Origin: Fibrobacter sp. UWB10
Lineage (GTDB): Bacteria > Fibrobacterota > Fibrobacteria > Fibrobacterales > Fibrobacteraceae
Assembly: GCF_900182935.1 (NCBI RefSeq)
Contig: NZ_FXUE01000003.1
Coordinates: forward strand, 124,001 to 188,000
Length of the DNA: 64,000 nucleotides
Reading direction: 5' to 3'
The notes beneath the pieces were generated by a model. That model searched no databases and was not told the DNA's origin. It saw only the letters and a program-made list of their open reading frames with translations. Shown here piece by piece: positions 1 through 8,709 of this stretch (position 1 is its first letter; the number at the start of each line of letters is the position of its first letter). The position numbers were made by a program, and so were the translations under genes.

Positions 1-1924
1 CAGAAATCAGGAACGATGTCATCTGGCCGACTTCCAGGTACTGCTGCATGGCGGTGAACTGCGGCAAGTTGCCCACGGCAGTCACTTTTGCGTCCGGGTA
101 AAGCTTGCGTGCGAAATTCTGCAAGTCCTCGATTTCCTTCTGGAGTTCGTTGGAGTTGTAGCTCGAAATTTCAATCATCAGGCGGAGCTTCTTGTAATCG
201 TAATCCATCCAGTAGCTCGCTTCGCTGCCGCCCGCGTTTTCGTAGAGCAAAAGCAACTGAGCGACTTCTTCTTCGGTTTCGGGAATGGCGTATTTTTCCT
301 GACGGTTTTCGTTCAGCGTGCGGTCCAAATCCTTGACGATGTCAAGAATGGAGGTGGAACGCTTGGTGAGCGGGTACTTGCCGGCATGATCCTGCAACTG
401 TTCGAGCTTTTTCAGATTCTCGACTTCCTTGGCTTTGTCGTTTGTACCAAAGTCAATCACCAGGTCGTACGAATAGAAACTTCCGATTTCCGATTCTGCC
501 ACGTAGAGCATCTTGTTCACGTATTCGACCTTGCGGCCCATGGTGCGTTCCACGTCAAAGGCGGGTTCTATCTTGGTGAGCCCGAAAGCAGAAATTGCAG
601 TTACGATGGCGAATACAATCGCAATCGGCTTGCCGTGACCGAGTACGAACTTGCCGATAGAATCAAGAATGAGTCCCATGCGCGTGTCGCCGCGTTCAAG
701 CACCTTGGCGTTCGGCTTCTTGTCTTTACCGAAGCTCAAGAGAATCGGCGAAACCGTCAGTGCTACAAGCAGAATGAATGCAATCGCAATCGACGAGAGA
801 ATGCCCACAGAGCGAATGGGCTTAAGCATCACGGACAGGAACGAGAGCAACGCCACGATGGTGGTAAGGCCAGAGAACAGCACCGACCAGCCCGTTTCAC
901 GCATGGCGTAAAGCACCGATTCCTTGCGTTTGCCCGTAAGCATCATGTTCTTGCGGAAGAAAGAATTGATGTGAATGTTGTATGCAATCGAAACGGCGAA
1001 CGCCAAAATCACGGGCACCATGATGTTGGTTACGTCCATATAAAGGCCAAGGTAACCCACTAGACCGAAAGTCATAATGACGCCAGCAAATGTCGTAATC
1101 AACGGAGAGACGATTCCGCGCAGCGAACGCGTCACCAAGAACATCACGATGATGGCGCAGAGAATCGTCATGATGAAAATGCGGCCCATTTCCTGACCGA
1201 TGTAGGTCATTTTCTCGAAGCTCAAGTAAGGCATGCCTGTTGCACGCGGGTTCAGCGGTGCATACTTTTCCTTCGCGATGATTTCAGCCGTTTCGCGGCC
1301 CGTCTGCATGTCGGGCGCTTCTGCTTTTTCGCCCTTCGCTTCGCCTTCGGCCTTCCACACGGAATCTTCAGGGAAGGGGCGCAGCTTGATGTTGATGAAG
1401 GCCTGCTTGCGGTCACTTGAAATCAGCTTCTTCGCCAGTTCCGGCTTGTCGGCCAGTCGCTTCTCAATTTCAGCAATGCCAGCCTCGTCTGTCGGGATTT
1501 CTTCGGGCACAATCTGCGTGATTTCCATGCCCTCTTCGGTGCCGAGCATGTATTCCAAATCGACAATTGAAGTCGCCTTGCCGTCGGAATACGAGAGGCT
1601 GTCGCGCAGTTCGTTCGAAAGTTCGCGCAAAAGCTTCAGGTTGTCCGGCGTCAAGATGGAATGGTCGCTTTCGACCAGCACGCCCACGAAATAGTCGTTA
1701 CCGAAAGTTTCCTTGAACTTGTCCGTTTCGACAAGCATCGGGTCGCCCTCAATAAAGTAGCTGTCCCACGAGGCTTCGACGTAGATTTTTTTCATGCCCA
1801 CGATCGAAACCGCAAGCAAAACGACAAACGCCACCAGCAAAATGGCGCGGTGACCGAGCAAAAATTCGCCAAAACGGCCGAATCGCTCGTTGATTTTTTC
1901 AATGTTGATCTTTGGTAGGCTCAT
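1..1924 (-). CDS. RND/MMPL-family exporter, C-terminal part outside window
   Basis: The reading frame begins at an ATG (complement 1922-1924) behind a GAGGA ribosome site and stays open to the window edge, giving about 641 residues without the C-terminus. Seen: an N-terminal membrane helix (around residues 25-43), a large extracytoplasmic domain starting VEASWDSYF, then a cluster of hydrophobic helices, and a second half repeating the layout. This is the pattern of the RND superfamily, MMPL/SSD branch, inner-membrane proteins that move lipids or hydrophobic compounds using the proton gradient. It resembles the second pump at 6273-8624, so the two are paralogues. It is divergent from feoA at 2083 and shares the same promoter element with it. 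The substrate cannot be told from sequence. Confidence 0.85.
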   Translation of the reverse strand, partial: MSLPKINIEKINERFGRFGEFLLGHRAILLVAFVVLLAVSIVGMKKIYVEASWDSYFIEGDPMLVETDKFKETFGNDYFVGVLVESDHSILTPDNLKLLRELSNELRDSLSYSDGKATSIVDLEYMLGTEEGMEITQIVPEEIPTDEAGIAEIEKRLADKPELAKKLISSDRKQAFINIKLRPFPEDSVWKAEGEAKGEKAEAPDMQTGRETAEIIAKEKYAPLNPRATGMPYLSFEKMTYIGQEMGRIFIMTILCAIIVMFLVTRSLRGIVSPLITTFAGVIMTFGLVGYLGLYMDVTNIMVPVILAFAVSIAYNIHINSFFRKNMMLTGKRKESVLYAMRETGWSVLFSGLTTIVALLSFLSVMLKPIRSVGILSSIAIAFILLVALTVSPILLSFGKDKKPNAKVLERGDTRMGLILDSIGKFVLGHGKPIAIVFAIVTAISAFGLTKIEPAFDVERTMGRKVEYVNKMLYVAESEIGSFYSYDLVIDFGTNDKAKEVENLKKLEQLQDHAGKYPLTKRSTSILDIVKDLDRTLNENRQEKYAIPETEEEVAQLLLLYENAGGSEASYWMDYDYKKLRLMIEISSYNSNELQKEIEDLQNFARKLYPDAKVTAVGNLPQFTAMQQYLEVGQMTSFLIS

Positions 1925-1949
1925 TGTATCCTCTTTTTTTTGCGGTGCA

Positions 1950-2004
1950 AAAATAGGGAGATTGGCCTAAAAATTCTACTCCAAATGGTTTTGCTTAAAA
2001 CCGA
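1950..2004 (-). promoter_or_regulatory. TCGG-N14-RTTTGGAG promoter element for the RND gene
   Basis: Read on the minus strand: TCGG (2004-2001), 14 bases, ATTTGGAG (1986-1979), then TAGAAT in the -35 position, a 17-base spacer and TATTTT as -10 (1955-1950). The same 55-base layout recurs at 2022, 16496 and 18200. The element abuts -35, as an activator site would. Confidence 0.65.
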
Positions 2005-2021
2005 ATGGGTTGTAAATCCCC

Positions 2022-2076
2022 TCGGAGTATTCAAAACCTATTTGGAGCGGTTTTTTGAGCGTTTTTCGGCTACTTT
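2022..2076 (+). promoter_or_regulatory. TCGG-N14-RTTTGGAG promoter element for feoA-feoB
   Basis: TCGG (2022-2025), 14 bases, ATTTGGAG (2040-2047), CGGTTT at the -35 position, 17 bases, TACTTT as -10 (2071-2076). The predicted transcription start coincides with the feoA ATG at 2083, which has no Shine-Dalgarno sequence, so the mRNA may be leaderless. Confidence 0.6.
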
Positions 2077-2082
2077 TGGCGC

Positions 2083-2334
2083 ATGAAAAACGCTGAATTT
2101 GTTGACCGTTTGAGTCTCGCCGAAATGGGCGAAAACCGTTGCGGGACGGTCGCCCAGATCGAGGGCGATTCCCGCTTTATTTCAAGAATCGTTTCCATCG
2201 GGCTTACACCGGGTTCCGCCTTTACGCTCCTCAAGAATGACGGGCGCTCGCCGGTGCTCGTTTTTTGCCGCGATACGGTTATCGCTGTCAACCATAAAGA
2301 ATGTTCACAGATTTTTGTCAAGGTAGAATCGTAA
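2083..2334 (+). CDS. feoA: FeoA-like protein (copy 1)
   Basis: An 83-residue protein with the small SH3-like FeoA fold pattern: LSLAEMGENRCGTVAQIEGD, then SRIVSIGLTPGSAFTLLKNDG and a C-terminal strand. FeoA is a cytoplasmic accessory of the ferrous iron transporter FeoB. It sits 2 bases before feoB, so the two are translationally coupled. It is clearly diverged from the two other FeoA copies in the window (36910, 50204), which resemble each other closely. There is no ribosome site before the ATG, in line with the leaderless promoter just upstream. Metal preference is unknown; given the divergent FeoB partner, something other than routine ferrous iron uptake is possible. Confidence 0.85.
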   Translation: MKNAEFVDRLSLAEMGENRCGTVAQIEGDSRFISRIVSIGLTPGSAFTLLKNDGRSPVLVFCRDTVIAVNHKECSQIFVKVES

Positions 2335-2336
2335 AG

Positions 2337-4385
2337 ATGAGCGAAATCAAGACTATTGCTTTGCTCGGACAGCCCAATTCCGGTAAATCGACACTTTTTA
2401 ACAACCTTACGGGACTTCACCAGCGCGTGGGCAACTGGCCCGGCAAAACGGTGGAACAGGCCGAAGGTTCTTTTGTTTTTGATGGTGTTACGTACAAGGT
2501 GGTTGACCTTCCGGGTAGTTACGGCCTTTCGGCGAACTCCGAAGAAGAAGTCGTTACCCGCGACTATATTCAGAGCGGCAAGGCGGACCTCGTGTGCATT
2601 CTGGTGGATGCTTCGCAGCTGGAACGCAGCCTTTACATGCTGGCGGATTTTGTGGGCATTCGTATGCCGGTGATGTTGGTGCTCAACATGATGGATGTGG
2701 CTGAAGCGGCGGGCAAGAAAATTGATGTGGCTGCGATTGAAAAGCGCCTCGGCGTTCCGGTGCTCGGTTTCAGCGCGGCCGAAACGGAACGTTATCCTGA
2801 ATTTTTCAAGAAGATGGTTTCGGCCATCAAGACGCCTGTTTGCCTTGATAGCGGGAGCCTGCGCGAGGAACTCGTTGGCGGGGGAGAGCTTGCTGAAAAA
2901 ACGGATAGTCTCATTAGCCGCATCGAAGCGGCTTTAGGCGATTTTGAATACGGTGTATGTGAAAAAATCTGGATTGTGGAAAAACTCCTCGAAAAAGACA
3001 AGCTCATTTGCGGTGTCGTGAATGAAATGCTTCCGTTCGCTAGGAAGAATGCGATTGATGCAATCCTCGATAGCGAAGAAGGGCGTGACGGTGGTATTCT
3101 TACTGGTGAAGCCAAGTATCGCTGGGTTTCAAAGATTGTGCGTGAATCGGCGACGCCCAAGTCCATCGAGAAAGTCTTTAGCAAGTGGGACCGCATTGCC
3201 ACGCACCATATCAAGGGCAAGTTCTTTGCATTCGGCATCATGGTTGTGTCGCTGATTGCGTGTATGATTCTCGCGTTCCCCGGAATGGGAATCGGTTTTG
3301 GAATGCAGCCTGTATTGCAGTCGCTCGTAGAACGTGTTGGCAACGCGCTTGGCGTCTGGCCTGTGGTGATTTCGTTCATCAATCTGGTGCTCGTCGGTGG
3401 AACTTGCATCACGATTTGTATGACGAGTTTCATTTTCGCCATCATTTTCGTATTCCGCATTCTCGAAGAAATCGGCTACATGGCGCGTTTCTCGTATGCG
3501 TTCGACAACTGGCTTTCGCGCCTGGGCCTGCAGGGTAAGGCGATTATGCCGCTGTTCTCTGGAATTGGATGCACGGCGGGTGCAGTTTGCGGTACGCGCG
3601 TGCTTGATACTCGCGGACAACGCCTGCTTGCGCTCGTTTTGTTGTGGGCGATTCCGTGCGGGAGCAAGGTGGCAGTGGTGCTGTTCCTGGCGTCGACTTT
3701 CTTCGGGTCGGCCGCACCGCTGTTCGGCATCGGCTACGTGGCACTGATTTTCGCCAGTTTCTACCTGTCTTCGCGCCTGTTCGGTAAAAAGCTTGTCCCG
3801 CAGAATGAACGCGTGGGCATGATTATGGAACTGCCGCCGTATCACAAGCCGCATTGGAAGATGATCGCTGCGATGGTGGGGCGCAGCACCTGGGGAATTT
3901 TCAAGAAGGCGTTGAAGATGATCCTGATGGTGGCGGCTCTTTTCTGGGCGCTCTCTTACGCAGGCGACGGGAATGTGGAAAATACGCTCCTGTACAAGAT
4001 AGGCAATGCGATTGAGCCGGTAACGATGTTCTTCGGAATGCGCTGGGAATTGTTCGTCTCTTACTTGGGCGGTATGTTCAGTAAGGAAGCTTCGCTCGGT
4101 ATCATGAGCACGCTCTTCAACCTCACTGGAGAGGCGTTCTCGCTGGTGACCCGCGTGGCTGCAAGCGAAAACTTGGGCGAGGCACTTGCAAGTACCATCA
4201 CCAAGCCCGAAGCGCTCGCGTTCCTGTTTGCGTCGATGTTCAATGTTCCCTGCGTGCTGGCGATGGGCACGACCTACCGCGAGGCAGGCTCGTTCAAGTG
4301 GCTAGCAACCATCATGGGTTACTATCTCGCCCTTTCGCTTGGGCTTGCCTTTGTCGGCTACCACATCGGATTGCTGATTTTCTAA
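2337..4385 (+). CDS. feoB: FeoB-like ferrous iron/metal transporter (copy 1, divergent)
   Basis: A 682-residue inner-membrane transporter. I start it at the ATG at 2337, directly after feoA, because the 12 residues encoded upstream overlap feoA and precede the conserved G domain. Seen: G1 P-loop GQPNSGKST (residues about 9-17), DLPGSYGL (G3), NMMD (G4), then a helical linker and the permease with gate segments GIGCTAGAVCGTR and WAIPCGSK, and SKEASLGIMSTLFN near the end. FeoB imports Fe2+. This copy differs from the other two: the G1 lacks the NPNCGKT form, the gate motif differs, and there is no acidic insert after the second gate. Known FeoB paralogues can move manganese, so substrate is uncertain. 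It converges with the ZIP gene, stop codons 8 bases apart. Confidence 0.88.
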   Translation: MSEIKTIALLGQPNSGKSTLFNNLTGLHQRVGNWPGKTVEQAEGSFVFDGVTYKVVDLPGSYGLSANSEEEVVTRDYIQSGKADLVCILVDASQLERSLYMLADFVGIRMPVMLVLNMMDVAEAAGKKIDVAAIEKRLGVPVLGFSAAETERYPEFFKKMVSAIKTPVCLDSGSLREELVGGGELAEKTDSLISRIEAALGDFEYGVCEKIWIVEKLLEKDKLICGVVNEMLPFARKNAIDAILDSEEGRDGGILTGEAKYRWVSKIVRESATPKSIEKVFSKWDRIATHHIKGKFFAFGIMVVSLIACMILAFPGMGIGFGMQPVLQSLVERVGNALGVWPVVISFINLVLVGGTCITICMTSFIFAIIFVFRILEEIGYMARFSYAFDNWLSRLGLQGKAIMPLFSGIGCTAGAVCGTRVLDTRGQRLLALVLLWAIPCGSKVAVVLFLASTFFGSAAPLFGIGYVALIFASFYLSSRLFGKKLVPQNERVGMIMELPPYHKPHWKMIAAMVGRSTWGIFKKALKMILMVAALFWALSYAGDGNVENTLLYKIGNAIEPVTMFFGMRWELFVSYLGGMFSKEASLGIMSTLFNLTGEAFSLVTRVAASENLGEALASTITKPEALAFLFASMFNVPCVLAMGTTYREAGSFKWLATIMGYYLALSLGLAFVGYHIGLLIF

Positions 4386-4393
4386 GTGAAATT

Positions 4394-5182
4394 TTATAGC
4401 GCGCTGTCGAGCACCATCATGAGCGTGAAACCCACGGCAAAAAGGATGGTGCCCGCGTCAAAATGCTCTCCTTCGCTGACTTCGGGGAGCATTTCTTCGA
4501 TGACAACATAAATCATGGCGCCCGCCGCAAGCGAGAGCAAGTAGGGCATGAACGGCGAGAGCGCCTCAGCCGCAAGCAGCGTGATTAAGGCCCCTACGGG
4601 TTCTACCGCTCCGGAAAGCGCGCCAAGTGCGAAAGCCTTTTTGCGGGAAGCCCCTTCGGCACGGAGCGGGAGCGAAACCACCGCCCCTTCAGGGAAATTC
4701 TGGATGGCGATGCCTATGGCAAGCGCAAACGCACCCGAAAGCGTGATGGCGACATTCCCAGAAAGCCAGCCTGCGAAAACGATGCCGACGGCCATTCCCT
4801 CGGGCAAGTTGTGCAAAGTTACCGCCAGCGTAAGCATGGTCGTGCGCTTGAGTTTTGCCTTGGGGCCTTCGGGCGTGGCGCTGCCCAAATGCAAGTGAGG
4901 TGTTATTTTATCCAAAACAAACAGGAACAAAATGCCTGCCCAGAATCCGACCGTCGCCGGGATGAACGCCAGTTTTCCCATGGATTCGCTGGCGCTGATG
5001 GCGGGCAAAAGTAGGCTCCAGACGGAGGCCGCCACCATGACGCCCGCCGCAAAAGAGAGAAGACCCCGCTTGAGATTTTGCCCCATCTGCTTTTTCATAA
5101 AGAATACGCAGGCGGCTCCGAAAACCGTCCCTAAGAACGGGATGGCAAGACCTTGGGCAATTTGTAATATGGGCTCGTTCAT
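4394..5182 (-). CDS. ZIP-family divalent metal transporter
   Basis: A 262-residue membrane protein with about eight hydrophobic segments. The two signature helices are visible: HNLPEGMAVGIVFAG (residues about 127-141) and NFPEGAVVSLPLRAEG (about 165-180), whose His, Glu and Pro residues form the metal site of ZIP transporters of the ZupT/GufA branch. These import zinc, and often iron or manganese, into the cytoplasm. A cytosolic loop before the first motif is short and lacks a His-rich stretch. It lies 19 bases after the stop of the lipoprotein gene at 5202-6179 and is probably co-transcribed with it. Next to feoB it adds to the metal-uptake character of the region. The exact metal cannot be inferred. 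Confidence 0.88.
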   Translation of the reverse strand: MNEPILQIAQGLAIPFLGTVFGAACVFFMKKQMGQNLKRGLLSFAAGVMVAASVWSLLLPAISASESMGKLAFIPATVGFWAGILFLFVLDKITPHLHLGSATPEGPKAKLKRTTMLTLAVTLHNLPEGMAVGIVFAGWLSGNVAITLSGAFALAIGIAIQNFPEGAVVSLPLRAEGASRKKAFALGALSGAVEPVGALITLLAAEALSPFMPYLLSLAAGAMIYVVIEEMLPEVSEGEHFDAGTILFAVGFTLMMVLDSAL

Positions 5183-5201
5183 GCTGAAATGATATTATGT
5201 T

Positions 5202-6179
5202 TTATCTTCCGTAGTATACCGAGATTTCATTAATGCACTTGTCAAATTCATCGAGTCCCTTCGTGTACACGATTGTTCCCTTGATGGCAAGCTCTTCATT
5301 GAAGACCCTGTCGGCATCGTAGTCTTGTAAACCTTCTGTAGTCTGGTCCTTGCAGTTTTTCTTCGTCACGTTTACTTGACGTTCTTCGTACGTACATTCC
5401 TTGTCACCCGATTTTACGCTGATAGCGACCTTGTAGTCCAAAGAATCCCGTTCTACATCCTTTACCTTGACCTCATATGTCTTTCCGCCCAACTTGAATT
5501 TTTTCGCTGTTTTTGTTTGCTCTAAAACATCGATGTTGTGTTCTTTTTCTATAACCTTTATGTAGGATGTCTGTTCGGGAGAAAACAAAGTGCCGAACAT
5601 GCCGATAGATGGCCATGTGTAATCGTTTTCAAGAGCCGCATAAAGGTTGGGAAGGTATACAGAATTCATGTAGTCGTCATATTTAAAATATGCGGGCTTA
5701 TATACAATTTCTTCCTGAAATTTATTTTCGGAAATAGTCAAAATGAATTCGTCATATTGTTCTCTAAAGTCGCGCTCCTCTTGAGGCTGACAAATTGTTT
5801 TGTCTTGATATTTAGAGCAATTAATATTCTTCCATGTACCATAAATTTTATCGGTAGAAGCGCCAAGGTAGTAGTGCGGATCATCCGTATTGCCATAGAA
5901 GAAAACGACAAGTGTGTCGCCGTGAATCTCGAAGGTCGTTACATCTGAGTCTTGATTCGCTTCATAAGAAACTTCGCCCCAGTTAAAGGATCCTTGGTGT
6001 AAAATGCAATATTCCTCGGAGTGAGCGTCCTGGTTTACAGTGATGCGGTGGTTCTCTTTGTCTATAGACACCTGCTGGTATTCTGTTTTTTCAGAATTTT
6101 CCGGTGAACTTGTGCCGTTGTCGTCAGTGCAGGCGAAAAAGAATAAAGTTGATGCTAACAGATAAATGTAGCGATTCAT
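5202..6179 (-). CDS. Hypothetical lipoprotein
   Basis: A 325-residue predicted lipoprotein. The start is the ATG at complement 6177-6179, preceded by a strong TAAGGAGGA site; a frame extension of seven codons upstream lacks one. The N-terminus MNRYIYLLASTLFFFAC is a signal peptide with lipobox Cys 17, followed by a polar Ser/Glu-rich linker. The rest is acidic, beta-rich in appearance, with six or more cysteines (for example CSKYQDKTICQPQ and KECTYEERQVNVTKKNC) that could form disulfides outside the cytoplasm. I do not recognise the family. The style matches Fibrobacter lipoproteins. It precedes the ZIP gene on the same strand. Confidence 0.75.
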   Translation of the reverse strand: MNRYIYLLASTLFFFACTDDNGTSSPENSEKTEYQQVSIDKENHRITVNQDAHSEEYCILHQGSFNWGEVSYEANQDSDVTTFEIHGDTLVVFFYGNTDDPHYYLGASTDKIYGTWKNINCSKYQDKTICQPQEERDFREQYDEFILTISENKFQEEIVYKPAYFKYDDYMNSVYLPNLYAALENDYTWPSIGMFGTLFSPEQTSYIKVIEKEHNIDVLEQTKTAKKFKLGGKTYEVKVKDVERDSLDYKVAISVKSGDKECTYEERQVNVTKKNCKDQTTEGLQDYDADRVFNEELAIKGTIVYTKGLDEFDKCINEISVYYGR

Positions 6180-6272
6180 ATTTGTCCTCCTTATATCCAA
6201 AAAATATGCTTTTTTAACTTGTTTGTCAAACAGATCGTTTGCATTTATGAAGAATAAAAGGGAACTATTGTT

Positions 6273-8624
6273 CTATCGTCCTTTTCCGTATGGTTTTGTG
6301 AGGTAAACAAGGGCGGTGGTGAGCGTGTAGTCGGCGATGAGTGCGGCACCGAGGCCCACGATAGAAAGCAGGCCCACGTTGTGGAGCGCGCCCATGGGGC
6401 TGAAGATGAACACGAAGAACATTGCGCAAAGAATGAAGGTGGTCATGCCCATGGTCTTTCCGATTTCGCGGTAAGAGAGCAGTAGCGCGTGCCTGTAGCT
6501 GCCCGTGCGTTCAAAGCCGTATTTGATGTGGTTGTTCATGTGGATGGTGTCGTCGACGGCAATGCCCAGAATCATTGGCATCACGATCATCGTTATCATG
6601 TCGAGCGGCATGCCCGAATAGCCCATGACGCCGCCAATCAGGAGGACGGGCGCGACGTTTGGAATCATCCCGATAAGGCCCGCCTTGATGCTCCCGAATG
6701 CAAGAATCATCATGATGGCGATAATCACGAACGACCCGCCGAAGGAGCGCAATAGCCCGCCGACCAGCTTGCCGTTCATTTCGGCGTAGTTCACGACTTC
6801 GCCCACGACGGAAACTTTCGCGTCGGGGAAAATCTGTGCGCCGTAGCTTTTGGCGGAATCCAGGTCTTCTACGATTTTATTTGCGTCATAGCCTGCAAGC
6901 TCTATGTGGATGTAAGTCATCTTGTAATTTTCGTCCATGCGTTCAAAGAGAGCGTCCGGGTCCGAAATTTCGTACAGGAACAGCAATTGCGTGAGCATGT
7001 CCTGCGCATCGGGAATCTTGTAATATTCGATGCTGTCGGCATTCAAAGTGCGGTTCATCTCTTTCACGAGGCGTGTCACCGATTGTACGCGTGGCTTGTC
7101 GCCCGAAATTTTCGTGAGCTGGAGCGTACCGAGCTTTTGTTCGAGTTCTTCGATGCGCTTCATGTTGGCGGGATCCTTGAGCGCATCGTCGTTCTCGAAT
7201 TCCACCATCACGTTAAAGTCGTAAAGACTTCCGAGCTTTCCGCTGAGCATGTCCTTGAGCCGCGTCACGAAGGGGATCTTTTCGCCCATGGTCTCGGTGT
7301 AGTCCATGTTCACGTCAATGTGCATCATGCCCGGAACTTGTAATAGCATAATTGCAGCCGAAATCGTTGCGACAATCCAGCTGTGTCTGCAAACCTTGCG
7401 CCCGAAAAATTCAAAGAGGATGTCTGCCTTGGTGGCTCCTGCCGATTTTACTTGCGTCGGGTTCGGTTTCGCGTTTTTGCCGAAACTCATGAGAATCGGA
7501 ATTAGGATGATGACATACAGATAAACCATCGTGACGATGCCCGCCGAAATCCCGCCAATCCAACGGATGGGGCGGATGCCTGCGAACAGGAACGAAATCA
7601 GCGATGCAACCGTAGTAATGACCGTAAAGAGGATGGGCCAGCCCGTTTCTTCGACGGCGCAAATCACGGATTCGCGGCGGTTGCCCGTGCGCCTAAAATG
7701 CATGCGGAATGAATTGATGTAGTGGATGGAGTAGCCCACCGAAAGTGCCATGCCCAAAAGCACCGGGAGCGCGACCATGCTTTCGTCGCCAACAACACCG
7801 AGCCAGGCGTTGATGCCGAGTACCGAGGCGATGCCGCCGACCGTTGCAATCGCGGGCACCACCACGCCGCGCAACGATCTTACAAACAAGATAAGGCATA
7901 CGAGCATCACCAGGAATCCGAAACCGATACGCATGGCGCATTCACGCGAGATGACCTCGTTTTCTTCCATCTCGGTGTAGCTCATGCCTGTCGGGAGTAT
8001 CTCGAACTTGTCGCTCTTGAATTCGTCGGAATAAATGACTTCGCGGGCGAAAGGCGCGATACTGTCCTTGCCGAAATCGACGCCGCCTTCGTAAGATTTC
8101 AGTGAGAGGATAATCCATGTTTCTTTCGCGTCGTCCGAGACGATGTTGTTCACGAGCGATTCACGGGAAAGAATCAGTTGCTTTTTCGCTTCCAGTTCCT
8201 GCGGGTCCTCGGGAATGCCGCTCTCGAACGGGTCTTTGACTTCGAAACCCTCGTCGTTTGCGACCGGAATCGACAAATTGTGCGTCAGAGAAACCACGCG
8301 GTCGGCATAGGGCACCTCGTTTTCGAGCCTGCGGGAAAGCCTGTCAATTGCCTGCAACACCTCTGGTGCGAACACGTCGTCGGCGCGGACCATCACCATG
8401 TAGGTATCATCGCTGCCGAATTTTTCTTTAAAATGCGCTTGGTCAATCTTTACCTTGTCCCAGTCGTCAAACCATTCCTCTTCGCTGCTCGTCATCTGCA
8501 GTCGAGGCAAGCCGAGACATGCTAAAACCGTCACAATAACCGTCGCCAGCAATATCAGCCAGCGAAACTTGACCTGAAAACGCCCTACTCGGGCAAAAAC
8601 CTTATTGACACGAGAAACTTGCAT
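6273..8624 (-). CDS. RND/MMPL-family exporter (complete)
   Basis: A 783-residue inner-membrane protein with the duplicated RND plan: one N-terminal helix (LILLATVIVTVLACLGL), a periplasmic domain, five helices, then the same again. The second half contains ILGIAVDDTIHMNNH, the acidic helix-4 motif typical of MMPL/SSD-type RND proteins, where Asp residues relay protons. It resembles the truncated pump at 1-1924 and shares its promoter element, so both are probably induced together. Likely role: export of lipids, hydrophobic compounds or siderophore-like products across the inner membrane. No membrane-fusion or outer-membrane partner is adjacent. The start is the ATG at 8624, whose GAGGG site lies inside a perfect 17-base palindrome. 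Confidence 0.88.
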   Translation of the reverse strand: MQVSRVNKVFARVGRFQVKFRWLILLATVIVTVLACLGLPRLQMTSSEEEWFDDWDKVKIDQAHFKEKFGSDDTYMVMVRADDVFAPEVLQAIDRLSRRLENEVPYADRVVSLTHNLSIPVANDEGFEVKDPFESGIPEDPQELEAKKQLILSRESLVNNIVSDDAKETWIILSLKSYEGGVDFGKDSIAPFAREVIYSDEFKSDKFEILPTGMSYTEMEENEVISRECAMRIGFGFLVMLVCLILFVRSLRGVVVPAIATVGGIASVLGINAWLGVVGDESMVALPVLLGMALSVGYSIHYINSFRMHFRRTGNRRESVICAVEETGWPILFTVITTVASLISFLFAGIRPIRWIGGISAGIVTMVYLYVIILIPILMSFGKNAKPNPTQVKSAGATKADILFEFFGRKVCRHSWIVATISAAIMLLQVPGMMHIDVNMDYTETMGEKIPFVTRLKDMLSGKLGSLYDFNVMVEFENDDALKDPANMKRIEELEQKLGTLQLTKISGDKPRVQSVTRLVKEMNRTLNADSIEYYKIPDAQDMLTQLLFLYEISDPDALFERMDENYKMTYIHIELAGYDANKIVEDLDSAKSYGAQIFPDAKVSVVGEVVNYAEMNGKLVGGLLRSFGGSFVIIAIMMILAFGSIKAGLIGMIPNVAPVLLIGGVMGYSGMPLDMITMIVMPMILGIAVDDTIHMNNHIKYGFERTGSYRHALLLSYREIGKTMGMTTFILCAMFFVFIFSPMGALHNVGLLSIVGLGAALIADYTLTTALVYLTKPYGKGR

Positions 8625-8628
8625 AAAA

Positions 8629-8645
8629 CCCTCAAATTTTGAGGG
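8629..8645 (-). promoter_or_regulatory. Perfect 8-1-8 palindrome at the RND start
   Basis: CCCTCAAA-T-TTTGAGGG lies between the predicted -10 (8652-8647) and the ATG at 8624. It spans the expected transcription start and includes the Shine-Dalgarno GAGGG. It could be a repressor operator or, if transcribed, a hairpin hiding the ribosome site. Confidence 0.5.
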
Positions 8646-8646
8646 A

Positions 8647-8683
8647 AAAATAGAGCCTTAGCGCTGTTTTTTCTACTCCAAAT
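8647..8683 (-). promoter_or_regulatory. RTTTGGAG promoter element for the second RND gene
   Basis: On the minus strand ATTTGGAG (8683-8676), TAGAAA at -35, a 17-base spacer and TATTTT as -10 (8652-8647). The right half and spacing match the four other copies exactly. The upstream TCGG half is absent here. Confidence 0.55.
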
Positions 8684-8709
8684 GGACGGACTCAAAAAAT
8701 ACGGCTCGT

